From Streptomyces sp. TN58 (GTDB taxonomy: Bacteria; Actinomycetota; Actinomycetes; Streptomycetales; Streptomycetaceae), in contig NZ_CP018870.1 in assembly GCF_001941845.1 (NCBI RefSeq), positions 5,303,501 through 5,367,500 on the forward strand: a stretch of DNA of 64,000 bases. Direction: 5' to 3'. Positions 27,966 to 38,424 of this stretch are shown piece after piece. The notes below the pieces were generated by a model. It was not told the DNA's origin and ran no database searches. It worked only from the letters and a program-made list of their open reading frames with translations. The first letter of the stretch is position 1, and each line of letters starts with the position of its first letter. Made by a program: the position numbers and the translations under genes.

Positions 27966-28008
27966 ATGAGCACTCGATGAGTACGCGATGAGTACGCCCA
28001 TGAAGTAG
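27966..28008 (+). promoter_or_regulatory. Chain of three overlapping minimal ORFs in the infB leader
   Basis: Three tiny frames run head to tail, each ATG overlapping the previous stop as ATGA. 27966-27980 encodes MSTR, 27977-27991 encodes MSTR again, and 27988-28008 encodes MSTPMK (with an internal ATG-AAG-TAG). The DNA is a near-perfect repeat of CGATGAGTACG. A purine-rich stretch (GGAAGTAGGTCGAG) precedes the first ATG. The last stop is 37 bases before the infB GTG. The arrangement looks like a translated leader that could tune or couple infB initiation. Confidence 0.6.
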
Positions 28009-28012
28009 CGAC

Positions 28013-28032
28013 GGTCCGGCGTAACCCGGACC
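28013..28032 (+). promoter_or_regulatory. Hairpin between the leader ORFs and the infB ribosome site
   Basis: GGTCCGG (28013-28019) and CCGGACC (28026-28032) form a 7-bp stem with loop CGTAAC. AAAAGGAG and the GTG of infB follow directly, so the stem sits against the ribosome-binding site without covering it. Confidence 0.55.
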
Positions 28033-28045
28033 TAAAAGGAGCGAA

Positions 28046-31135
<3,090 letters not shown>

Positions 31136-31181
31136 GCGCGAGGCGGTTCGCACCGTGTCGTAACTCGGCAGCGAGGCTGCG

Positions 31182-31225
31182 GGGCCGGGGCCGGTCGGCG
31201 GAATATCCGTCGATCGGCCCCGGCC
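31182..31225 (+). terminator. GC-rich hairpin after infB
   Basis: GGCCGGGGCCGGTCG pairs with CGATCGGCCCCGGCC (wobble/mismatch near the loop GCGGAATATCCGT), 45 bases after the infB stop. It may attenuate rather than stop transcription into DUF503-rbfA-truB. Confidence 0.55.
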
Positions 31226-31332
31226 GTTGCGTGTACGGTTCTGGTGACCCGGCCGCGCGAGCGCCGGGTGATCCTGCCGGGCGACGGCCCGGCAGGCCAC
31301 CGAACCCGCACCGGCGGGATATCCGGAACTGC

Positions 31333-31626
31333 ATGTACGTGGGGACTCTGTCCTTCGACCTGCTCCTCGGCGACGTCCACTCGCTGAAGGAGAAACGCTC
31401 CGTCGTCCGGCCCATCGTCGCCGAGCTCCAACGAAAGTTCTCCGTGAGCGCGGCAGAGGTGGGCGACCAGGATCTGCACCGCAGGGCCCGTATAGGGGTC
31501 GCGCTGGTGAGTGGGGACGCGGGGTTCCTCTCGGACGTACTGGACCGCTGCGAGCGGCTGGTCGCGGCACGTCCGGAAGTGGAGCTGCTGTCCGTACGAC
31601 GGCGCTTCCACGGTGATGAAGACTGA
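31333..31626 (+). CDS. DUF503 (YlxP-like) protein
   Basis: A 97-residue protein: MYVGTLSFDLLLGDVHSLKEKRSVVRPIVAELQRKFSVSAAEVGDQD followed by VSGDAGFLSDVLDRCERLVA. The HSLKEKRS-VVRPI signature is that of DUF503/YlxP, a small ferredoxin-fold protein located between infB and rbfA in many Gram-positives. YlxP has been connected with ribosome biogenesis in Firmicutes; function here is inferred from position only. rbfA starts 34 bases later. Confidence 0.88.
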   Translation: MYVGTLSFDLLLGDVHSLKEKRSVVRPIVAELQRKFSVSAAEVGDQDLHRRARIGVALVSGDAGFLSDVLDRCERLVAARPEVELLSVRRRFHGDED

Positions 31627-31660
31627 TTGCTTGTCTGCAAGAAAAGAAGGAGACGGACCA

Positions 31661-32110
31661 GTGGCCGACAATGCGCGGGCGAAGAAGCTGGCGGACCTCA
31701 TCCGGGAGGTGGTGGCGGAGAAGCTGCAGCGCGGTGTCAAGGACCCCCGCCTCGGTACGCACGTGACCATCACGGACACCCGGGTCACCGGCGACCTGCG
31801 GGAGGCCACGGTCTTCTACACGGTCTACGGCGACGACGAGGACCGCGCCAGCGCGGCAGCCGGCCTGGAGAGCGCCAAGGGCGTCCTGCGCTCGGCGGTC
31901 GGCCGGGCGGCGGGGACCAAGTTCACCCCCACCCTGACCTTCGTCGCCGACGCCCTCCCGGAGAACGCCAAGACCATCGAGGACCTCCTCGACAAGGCGC
32001 GCGCCTCCGACGCCCAGGTGCGCGAGGTCTCCTCGGGCGCCCAGTACGCCGGCGACGCCGACCCGTACAAGAAGCCGGGCGACGACGACGAGGACGCAGC
32101 CGCGGAATGA
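31661..32110 (+). CDS. rbfA: Ribosome-binding factor A
   Basis: A 149-residue KH-fold 30S maturation factor. Seen are ARAKKLADLIREVVAEKLQRGVKDPRLG, VTITDTRVTGDLREATVFYTVYG and the conserved PTLTFVADALPENAKTIEDLLDKA. An acidic tail (GDDDEDAAAE) follows. GTG 31661 has GAAGGAG upstream. The final ATGA overlaps the truB start, giving coupled translation. Confidence 0.95.
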   Translation: MADNARAKKLADLIREVVAEKLQRGVKDPRLGTHVTITDTRVTGDLREATVFYTVYGDDEDRASAAAGLESAKGVLRSAVGRAAGTKFTPTLTFVADALPENAKTIEDLLDKARASDAQVREVSSGAQYAGDADPYKKPGDDDEDAAAE

Positions 32111-33015
32111 GCACCGACGCAGGGAAGACTCCGGACGGCCTTGTCATCGTCGACAAGCCGTCCGGCTTCACTTCGCACGACGTGGTCGCCAAGATGCGCG
32201 GGATCGCCAAGACCCGCCGCGTCGGCCACGCCGGCACCCTCGACCCCATGGCGACGGGCGTGCTGGTCCTCGGAGTCGAGAAGGCCACCAAGCTCCTCGG
32301 CCACCTCGCGCTCACCGAGAAGGAGTACCTCGGCACGATCCGCCTGGGCCAGAACAGCCTGACGGACGACGCCGAAGGCGAGATCACCTCCTCCACGGAC
32401 GCCACCGGGGTCACCCGGGAAGCCGTGGACGCGGGCGTCGCCAAGCTGTCGGGCGAGATCATGCAGGTCCCGTCCAAGGTCAGCGCGATCAAGATCAAGG
32501 GCGTGCGCTCCTACAAGCGCGCCCGCGACGGCGAGGACTTCGACATCCCGGCCCGGCCGGTGACCGTCTCGTCCTTCCAGGTGTACGACATGCGGGAGGC
32601 GGAGGCCGAGGACGGCACCAAGGTCGTCGACCTCGTCGTCTCCGTCGTCTGCTCCAGCGGCACCTACATCCGCGCCCTCGCCCGCGACCTCGGCGCCGAC
32701 CTCGGCGTCGGCGGGCACCTGACGGCGCTGCGCCGCACGCGGGTGGGCCCCTACAAGCTCGACCGGGCGCGCACCCTGGACCAGCTCCAGGAGGAGCTGA
32801 CCGTCATGCCGATCGGCGAGGCGGCGGCCGCGGCCTTCCCGCGCTGGGACCTGGACGCCCGGCGGGCCTCGCTGCTCGCCAACGGTGTACGGATCGACAT
32901 GCCGGAGGAGTACGGGGAGGGCCGCACGGTCGCGGTCTTCGGGCCGCAGGGCCGGCTCCTCGGACTCGTCGAGAGCAAGAACGGAAAGGCGAAGTCCCTC
33001 GCGGTCTTCGTCTGA
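32107..33015 (+). CDS. truB: tRNA pseudouridine(55) synthase
   Basis: A 302-residue enzyme making pseudouridine 55 in the tRNA T-loop. Seen are GLVIVDKPSGFTSHDVVAKMR, GHAGTLDPMATGVLVLG with catalytic D46, SGTYIRALARDLGADLGVGGHLTALRRTRVGPY, and a C-terminal PUA-like segment. It overlaps rbfA by four bases (ATGA). A 16-bp hairpin follows its stop. In most bacteria ribF comes next; here a large unrelated gene lies between. Confidence 0.95.
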   Translation: MSTDAGKTPDGLVIVDKPSGFTSHDVVAKMRGIAKTRRVGHAGTLDPMATGVLVLGVEKATKLLGHLALTEKEYLGTIRLGQNSLTDDAEGEITSSTDATGVTREAVDAGVAKLSGEIMQVPSKVSAIKIKGVRSYKRARDGEDFDIPARPVTVSSFQVYDMREAEAEDGTKVVDLVVSVVCSSGTYIRALARDLGADLGVGGHLTALRRTRVGPYKLDRARTLDQLQEELTVMPIGEAAAAAFPRWDLDARRASLLANGVRIDMPEEYGEGRTVAVFGPQGRLLGLVESKNGKAKSLAVFV

Positions 33016-33022
33016 CCGCCGA

Positions 33023-33066
33023 CGTGGAGCGGTGAGCGCACCTGCCGTGCCGCTCACCGCTCCACG
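33023..33066 (+). terminator. 16-bp perfect hairpin after truB
   Basis: CGTGGAGCGGTGAGCG (33023-33038) and CGCTCACCGCTCCACG (33051-33066) are exact complements around a 12-base loop. It closes the rimP-to-truB operon; no T-run. Confidence 0.7.
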
Positions 33067-33239
33067 ACCCCCCTCGGGTAGGTCTCTATCCATCCGGCCC
33101 CCGCAATTCACCCGTCCGAGCAGGCGCTCGGAGTGAATGGAGGGAGCGCAAGGGGGCGCGTTCACCGCGTGTGCTTTTCGCGCTGATCTTCACCTGCCTA
33201 ACGTCGTGAGCACGGGGCGTTGCGGGGAGTGGTGCGGCC

Positions 33240-36200
33240 ATGGCGGAGCTCGTCAAGATCTGCGATCCGGCCGGGCGGGAGCGCGGCAGCGGGTTCGTCG
33301 CGGACGACCGCGGAACGGTCGTCACCAGCCACGAGGCGGTCGACGGCCTGACCCGGGTGCTGCTGCACGGTCCCGGACGGACCTGGCTGGCAGAGCCGTC
33401 CGACGTGACCGCACTGCCCGGCCTGGCCCTGGCCCTCGTCCGCACGGACGGGCTCGGGGTGCGGCCGCTGCCGGTGGCACGGCGCGAGACGGTCGACCCG
33501 GGGACCTACGTACGGCTGCCCGCGCGCGGCTGGCGGCAGGCGAGGGTCCTGGGAGCCGCGCGGGCCGCGTACCCGGCGGCCGGCGCGCTGCACGAGGTAC
33601 CCGCGGTGGAGCTGGCCATCGGCACCGACGGACGCGACGCCCTCGCCCAGCGCGATGCCTGCGGCGGGCCGGTCCTGGACGCCGCCACCGGCGCGGTGCT
33701 CGCCGTACTGGGCACCGCTCTCCACACGGAGCACCGCTCCGGCGGCTTCGCGGTGGCGCTACGGGCCGCCGCCGGCACCGATCCGCGGGGCGAACTCGCG
33801 GCGCTGCTCGAACGCAACGCGGCGACCGTGCCAGGCCGGGGCACCGAGCTGAACCTCGCCGGGGCGCTGGAACTGACCGCGGCCACCCTGGACGCGACGG
33901 TGGCGTCCGAGCCGGTGGAACGGCCCCGCATCGCAGCCGAACTGGACGCCTTCACCACCGCCGACCGCCCGGTGCTCGCCCTCGTGGGCAACCCCGGCAC
34001 CGGCCGCACCACGGAACTGACGGCCCTGGCCCTCCGCCGCGCCCACGCACCCCACCCCGCCCCGACCCTCTGGCTCCGCGGCTCCGACCTCCACGCCACC
34101 GACACCACCCTGGCCGACGCGGCCACCCGAGCCCTCACCAAAGCAGCACCCGCGGGTCCACCGTGCGGGGGTTCGGACGGGGTCGGGTGTGTGCGGGGCC
34201 CCGCCGGGTGTGTGCCGGGCGGATGGGCCGACGGCACCGCTTCCCGGCCCGCGGGCCCACCGTGCGGGGGTTCGGACGGGGTCGGGTGTGTGCGGGGCCC
34301 CGCCGGGTGTGTGCCGGGCGGATGGGCCGACGGCACCGCTTCCCGGCCCGCGGGCCCACCGTGCGGGGGTTCCGACGGGGTCGGGTGTGTGCGGGGCCCC
34401 GCCGGGTGTGTGCCGGGCGGATGGGCCGACGGCACCGCTTCCCGGCCCGCGGGCCCACCGTGCGGGGGTTCGGACGGGGTCGGGTGTGTGTCGGGGCGCT
34501 CCCCGCAGGGCGCCGAACGCACCGCTGCCGCGCTTTCCGGCCCTGGGCACCGTTCGGCGCCCGAGGAGACGCCCCGGCGCGCGCCCGGCCCCGGCGGAAC
34601 CCCACCCGCCACCTGGCGCCGACCGGAGCCCGGCCCCGGCGGTACCCCACCCGGCACCCGGCGCCGACCGGAGCCCGGCCCCGGCGGAGCCGGCCCCGCC
34701 CCAGCCGCCGCCCGGCACACCGCCACCCCCGCGGGAGCGACCACGGCAACGGACCTCGCCCGCCTCGTCGCCCGCGCCGGCCGTCCCCTCCTCGTCGTCC
34801 TGGACGCCCCCGAGGAGATCCCGCCGACGCTCGCGCACCGCCTCGCCGAGTGGGCCGAGGCCACCACCGCATGGCTGCGCGCGACCGGAGCCCGGCTGGT
34901 CGTCGCCGCCCGCCCCGAGTACTGGGAGCGGGCCGGCGCCCTCTACCCGCCCGAGGCGCTGCACATCCCCACCCGGGCGGCCCCCCGGCTGCCGGCCGCC
35001 CTCCCGATCACGGACCTCACCGCCGCCGAGGCCGAGACCGCCCGCGCCCGCCTCGGCATCCCGGCCGACGCCGTCCGCGAAGCCGACGCCCGGCACCCGC
35101 TCACCCTGCGCCTGCTCGCCGGTATCCGCGGCGCCGGGGTCACCGCCGGCCGCCCCGGCCGCGACGAGGTGTTCGCCGCGCACCTGGACCTGCTCTGCCT
35201 GCGCACCGCCCTCCGCATCGCCGCCGCTCCCACCCCCACCCCCACCCCCGCTCCCGAAGCCGGCGCCGCCCCCACCCCCACAGCCGGAGGCGCCCCCGCC
35301 CCCGCCCCCGCTCCCGAAGCCGGAGGCGCCCCCCTGCACGCCCCCGGCACCCGGCGGCTCGCCGCCCGCGTCGCAGGCCGCGTGCACGAGGCCGCCCGGC
35401 GCTGCCTCGGGCCCGGGCAGGGGCAGCTGGACCGCGCCTCGTTCGAGGAGCTCTTCCCATGGCGCACCGGCTGGGCGGGCGCCGTCCTCGCCGAGGGGCT
35501 GCTGGTGCCCGCCGGGACCGGCTACCGCTTCGCGCACGAGGAGCTGTCCGACTGGATCCAGGCGGGCCACCTCGACGTGCCCTCCGCCCTCGGCGTCCTC
35601 GTCCACGGCCCCGCCCGGCCCGGTCCGCCCGTGCCCCGGCACCGGACCGGTCCCGTCCTGGAAGCCCTTCACAGGCTCGCCCCGGACCGGCTGCGCGCGG
35701 AACTGACCGGGCTGGTCCACGCCCTGAACGGCTTCGCCGAGGACCCGGCGGCCGCCGACCCGGACCGTGCCTGGTGGGCGGCCCGGCTGCTGCGCGAGAC
35801 CCTTCTCGGCCTCCCCGACGCACACCCCCAGCTGCCCGTCCTGCACGCCCTCGCCGAGCACGTGTCCCGGGCCGGACCGGGGGAGTTCGGCGGCTGGTTC
35901 TGGAACAGGCTCCGGCTGTCCGAGCCCGACCGCCTCGACCTGCTGCGCCGCCTGCTGCCCGCCGACCCCGCCGAGGCGGTCCCCGGCGACCGCTACCTCG
36001 ACGCCGTGGCCCGCCGACTGGCCCGGGACCCGCGGTGCGTGCAGCCGCTGCTCTGCGCCTGGTTCGGCGACGGCCGCCGGCTGCGCGGCCGCCCCGGGGC
36101 CACCGTCGCCACCGCCGCGCAGGCCCTGCTGCACACCCACCGCCGCCTCGCCCCGGACGACCTCACCGAGGCCCTCGTCGACGCCCGGCATCCCCGCGCC

Positions 36201-37196
36201 GACGAACTGCTCGCCGTACTCGCCGAGGAGGAGCCCTCCGCCCTGTGCCGTGCCGTGGACCGCTGGGCCCTCGACGCACGGCCCGGCCGCCGGGCCGCGG
36301 CCGCCGCCCACGGCCTCGCCACCGCCCCGCACGTCCGTACCGCCGCCGACCGGGCGCTGCTGCGCCGCGCCGCCCGGGCTCTGCTCGCCCGGTCCTCCGA
36401 CGCCCCCCTGCACGGGAGCGCCCTCGCCGTGCTGCTGCGCGACCCGCAGGCACGCGCCCGCCACCTCCCCGACGCCCTCGCGTCCTTCGCCGGCCCCGAT
36501 CCCGCCGGCCGGCTGCCCGCCTCGGCGCTGGTGGCGGCCCTGCCCGTACTCCCGGACCAGGACGCGGTGTTCGCCGCCCTGCGGGCCCGCGCCGACGGGG
36601 AGGTGCTGCGCGCCCTGGCCGCGCTGACCACGCCCGGGCTGGCCCGGCGCGCGGCCGAGCTCGTACGGGAGCACCTGGCGCGCACCCCCGGCGACGCGCC
36701 GCACGCCGCGGCCTTCGTGGACCGGCGGCTGGAGCAGGGGCCGGCCGCGGCCCCGGTGCTGCGGCCGCTGGTGCTGGACCTGCTGCGGACCGCGCCGGCC
36801 GGGGTGCGGGCGCAGCTCGCCGCCGTACTGGGCGCGCCGGGCGGGGAGCCCTCGTACGCGCTGCGCCGCGACCTGGCCGAGGTACTGCTGCGGGAGGAGA
36901 CCGATCCCGGGGTGCTGGACGCCTTCCTCGGGGCGGTCGCGGCGGGGGCCTCGGCACGCCCGGAGGACCGTACGCGGGAGCTGCTGCGCCGCACCGGGCG
37001 GCAGCTGCTGCGGGCCCCCGGCGGCCCGGCGGTCTTCGAGCGGCGCACCGTGGAGCTGGCCCGGGACCGGCCGGCCTTCGGGGCGCTGGTGGCCCGCTGG
37101 CTGGCGCAGTCGGTCACGGAGGCGGCGGCTCTGCTGGGGCCGACCGCCCGGCGGACGGTGGAGACCCTCGGCAGGACCGCCGCGGATGTGACGTGA
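33240..37196 (+). CDS. Trypsin-like domain plus P-loop (STAND-like) ATPase, 1318 aa
   Basis: Residues 1-170 look like a trypsin-fold domain: SGFVADDRGTVVTSHEAVDG with H31, and RDACGGPVLDAATGAVLAVLG where Cys141 replaces the nucleophilic Ser; the usual Asp before the LALLRV-type strand is Gly. A P-loop ATPase follows, with Walker A GNPGTGRT at 250-257 (Arg for Lys) and Walker B LLVVLDAPEE ending at D522. The gap between them holds about 190 residues of repeats (99-base and 45-base units). The rest (about 700-1318) is Leu/Ala/Arg-rich helical repeat, HEAT-like. The layout recalls STAND signalling/defence ATPases, by architecture only. ATG 33240; no clear ribosome site. Confidence 0.65.
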   Translation: MAELVKICDPAGRERGSGFVADDRGTVVTSHEAVDGLTRVLLHGPGRTWLAEPSDVTALPGLALALVRTDGLGVRPLPVARRETVDPGTYVRLPARGWRQARVLGAARAAYPAAGALHEVPAVELAIGTDGRDALAQRDACGGPVLDAATGAVLAVLGTALHTEHRSGGFAVALRAAAGTDPRGELAALLERNAATVPGRGTELNLAGALELTAATLDATVASEPVERPRIAAELDAFTTADRPVLALVGNPGTGRTTELTALALRRAHAPHPAPTLWLRGSDLHATDTTLADAATRALTKAAPAGPPCGGSDGVGCVRGPAGCVPGGWADGTASRPAGPPCGGSDGVGCVRGPAGCVPGGWADGTASRPAGPPCGGSDGVGCVRGPAGCVPGGWADGTASRPAGPPCGGSDGVGCVSGRSPQGAERTAAALSGPGHRSAPEETPRRAPGPGGTPPATWRRPEPGPGGTPPGTRRRPEPGPGGAGPAPAAARHTATPAGATTATDLARLVARAGRPLLVVLDAPEEIPPTLAHRLAEWAEATTAWLRATGARLVVAARPEYWERAGALYPPEALHIPTRAAPRLPAALPITDLTAAEAETARARLGIPADAVREADARHPLTLRLLAGIRGAGVTAGRPGRDEVFAAHLDLLCLRTALRIAAAPTPTPTPAPEAGAAPTPTAGGAPAPAPAPEAGGAPLHAPGTRRLAARVAGRVHEAARRCLGPGQGQLDRASFEELFPWRTGWAGAVLAEGLLVPAGTGYRFAHEELSDWIQAGHLDVPSALGVLVHGPARPGPPVPRHRTGPVLEALHRLAPDRLRAELTGLVHALNGFAEDPAAADPDRAWWAARLLRETLLGLPDAHPQLPVLHALAEHVSRAGPGEFGGWFWNRLRLSEPDRLDLLRRLLPADPAEAVPGDRYLDAVARRLARDPRCVQPLLCAWFGDGRRLRGRPGATVATAAQALLHTHRRLAPDDLTEALVDARHPRADELLAVLAEEEPSALCRAVDRWALDARPGRRAAAAAHGLATAPHVRTAADRALLRRAARALLARSSDAPLHGSALAVLLRDPQARARHLPDALASFAGPDPAGRLPASALVAALPVLPDQDAVFAALRARADGEVLRALAALTTPGLARRAAELVREHLARTPGDAPHAAAFVDRRLEQGPAAAPVLRPLVLDLLRTAPAGVRAQLAAVLGAPGGEPSYALRRDLAEVLLREETDPGVLDAFLGAVAAGASARPEDRTRELLRRTGRQLLRAPGGPAVFERRTVELARDRPAFGALVARWLAQSVTEAAALLGPTARRTVETLGRTAADVT
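34152..34495. repeat. In-frame 99-bp tandem repeats, about 3.5 copies
   Basis: Units start at 34152, 34251, 34350 and 34449, period exactly 99 bases (33 codons), almost identical; each encodes GPPCGGSDGVGCVRGPAGC and then VPGGWADGTASRPA. They lie inside the ATPase domain between Walker A and Walker B. Near-identity implies recent expansion. Confidence 0.95.
34584..34688. repeat. In-frame 45-bp tandem repeats, about 2.3 copies
   Basis: Units beginning CCCGGCCCCGGCGG recur at 34584, 34629 and 34674, a 45-base (15-codon) period, encoding GPGGTPP-A/G-T-W/R-RRPEP. They follow the 99-bp array in the same gene and extend the low-complexity insertion. Confidence 0.9.
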
Positions 37197-37355
37197 GGAC
37201 CGGCGGCACCGGCAGTGGCGGCAAGCGCGGCATGCGCGGCAGGCCCGTACGGCCCGGACGCCGATGCGTGGCACCGGGCCCCGGCATGGCAGTCTTAGAC
37301 CTGCAATCGGCAATCAGTTCAAGGACCATGCGGGTTCGGGCGAGGAGCGGTCACA

Positions 37356-38312
37356 GTGCAGCGCTGGCGTGGCTTGGAGGACATCCCCCAGGACTGGGGA
37401 CGCAGCGTCGTCACCATCGGCTCCTACGACGGCGTGCACCGGGGACATCAGCTGATCATCGGGCGCGCCGTGGCCAAGGCCCGCGAGCTCGGCGTCCCCT
37501 CCGTCGTCGTCACCTTCGACCCGCACCCCAGCGAGGTCGTCCGCCCCGGCAGCCACCCGCCGATCCTGGCCCCGTACGACCGGCGGGCCGAGCTGATGGC
37601 CGGACTGGGCGTGGACGCGCTGCTGATCCTGCCCTTCACGGCCGAGTTCTCGCAGCTCTCGCCGGCCGACTTCATCGTGAAGGTGCTCGTCGACAAGCTG
37701 CACGCCCGGGCCGTCATCGAGGGCCCGAACTTCCGCTTCGGCCACCGGGCCGCGGGCGATGTCGACTTCCTGCGCGAGCTGGGTTCCACCTACGACTACC
37801 AGGTCGAGGTCGTGGACCTGGTGGAGCGCGGCACGGCGGGCGGCGGCGTGCCGTTCTCCTCCACGCTGGCGCGCCGGCTGGTCGCCGAGGGCGACATGGA
37901 GGGCGCCGCCGAGGTCCTCGGCCGCCCGCACCGGGTCGAGGGCGTGGTGGTGCGCGGAGCGCAGCGCGGGCGTGAGCTCGGCTACCCGACGGCGAACGTC
38001 GAGACGCCGCCGCACACGGCGATCCCGGCGGACGGGGTGTACGCGGGCTGGCTGACCGCGGACGGCGAGCGGATGCCCGCGGCGATCTCGGTGGGGACGA
38101 ACGTGCAGTTCGACGCGACCGAGCGGACGGTCGAGGCGTACGCGATCGACCGGGTCGGGCTGGACCTGTACGGCAAGCACGTGGCCGTCGACTTCCTCGC
38201 GTACGTGCGCGGGATGGCGAAGTTCGACTCGCTGGACGGGCTGCTGGAGGCGATCGCGGACGACGTGAAGCGGGCGCGCGTGCTGACCGACACGTACGAC
38301 GCGAAGCGCTGA
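37356..38312 (+). CDS. ribF: Bifunctional riboflavin kinase / FAD synthetase
   Basis: A 318-residue enzyme making FMN then FAD. The N-terminal nucleotidyltransferase domain shows VVTIGSYDGVHRGHQLIIGRA (the family usually has GxFDGVHRGH), VTFDPHPSEVVRPG, and VIEGPNFRFGHRAAGD. The C-terminal riboflavin kinase domain shows GRPHRVEGVVVRGAQRGRELGYPTANVE. GTG 37356 follows GAGGAG. It ends before a very strong bidirectional terminator. Phe to Tyr in the SYDG motif is a mild variation. Confidence 0.95.
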   Translation: MQRWRGLEDIPQDWGRSVVTIGSYDGVHRGHQLIIGRAVAKARELGVPSVVVTFDPHPSEVVRPGSHPPILAPYDRRAELMAGLGVDALLILPFTAEFSQLSPADFIVKVLVDKLHARAVIEGPNFRFGHRAAGDVDFLRELGSTYDYQVEVVDLVERGTAGGGVPFSSTLARRLVAEGDMEGAAEVLGRPHRVEGVVVRGAQRGRELGYPTANVETPPHTAIPADGVYAGWLTADGERMPAAISVGTNVQFDATERTVEAYAIDRVGLDLYGKHVAVDFLAYVRGMAKFDSLDGLLEAIADDVKRARVLTDTYDAKR

Positions 38313-38323
38313 CGCGGGCACGA

Positions 38324-38385
38324 CGGGCGAGGGCCCGTACCACCCCGGATCCGGTCGGATCCCCGGTGGTACGGGCCCTCGCCCG
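38324..38385. terminator. 21-bp perfect bidirectional terminator between ribF and the EspI-like gene
   Basis: CGGGCGAGGGCCCGTACCAC (plus a final C) at 38324-38344 is the exact reverse complement of 38365-38385. The genes on either side converge on it, so it can serve both. Confidence 0.8.
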
Positions 38386-38424
38386 TTGTGCTCTGAGCGG
38401 CCGTGGCGCGCCCCCTTCGGTCCG

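Noticed and set aside
31511..31660. N-terminal extension of rbfA starting at 31511
   Set aside because: The extension overlaps DUF503 in another frame; GTG 31661 has a strong ribosome site and the family-typical N-terminus.
34152..34495. 99-bp repeats considered as a CRISPR array
   Set aside because: Units are directly adjacent without unique spacers, lie in a coding frame, and no cas gene is present.
33759..37313. 1184-codon minus-strand frame opposite the trypsin/ATPase gene
   Set aside because: No recognisable domain, Gly/Arg-rich; the plus strand has Walker motifs and start signals. Open frames on both strands are expected at this GC content.
37197..37355. FMN riboswitch upstream of ribF
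   Set aside because: The conserved RFN core (AGGGTGAAATTCCC-like and GACCGGCGGT-like) is not present.
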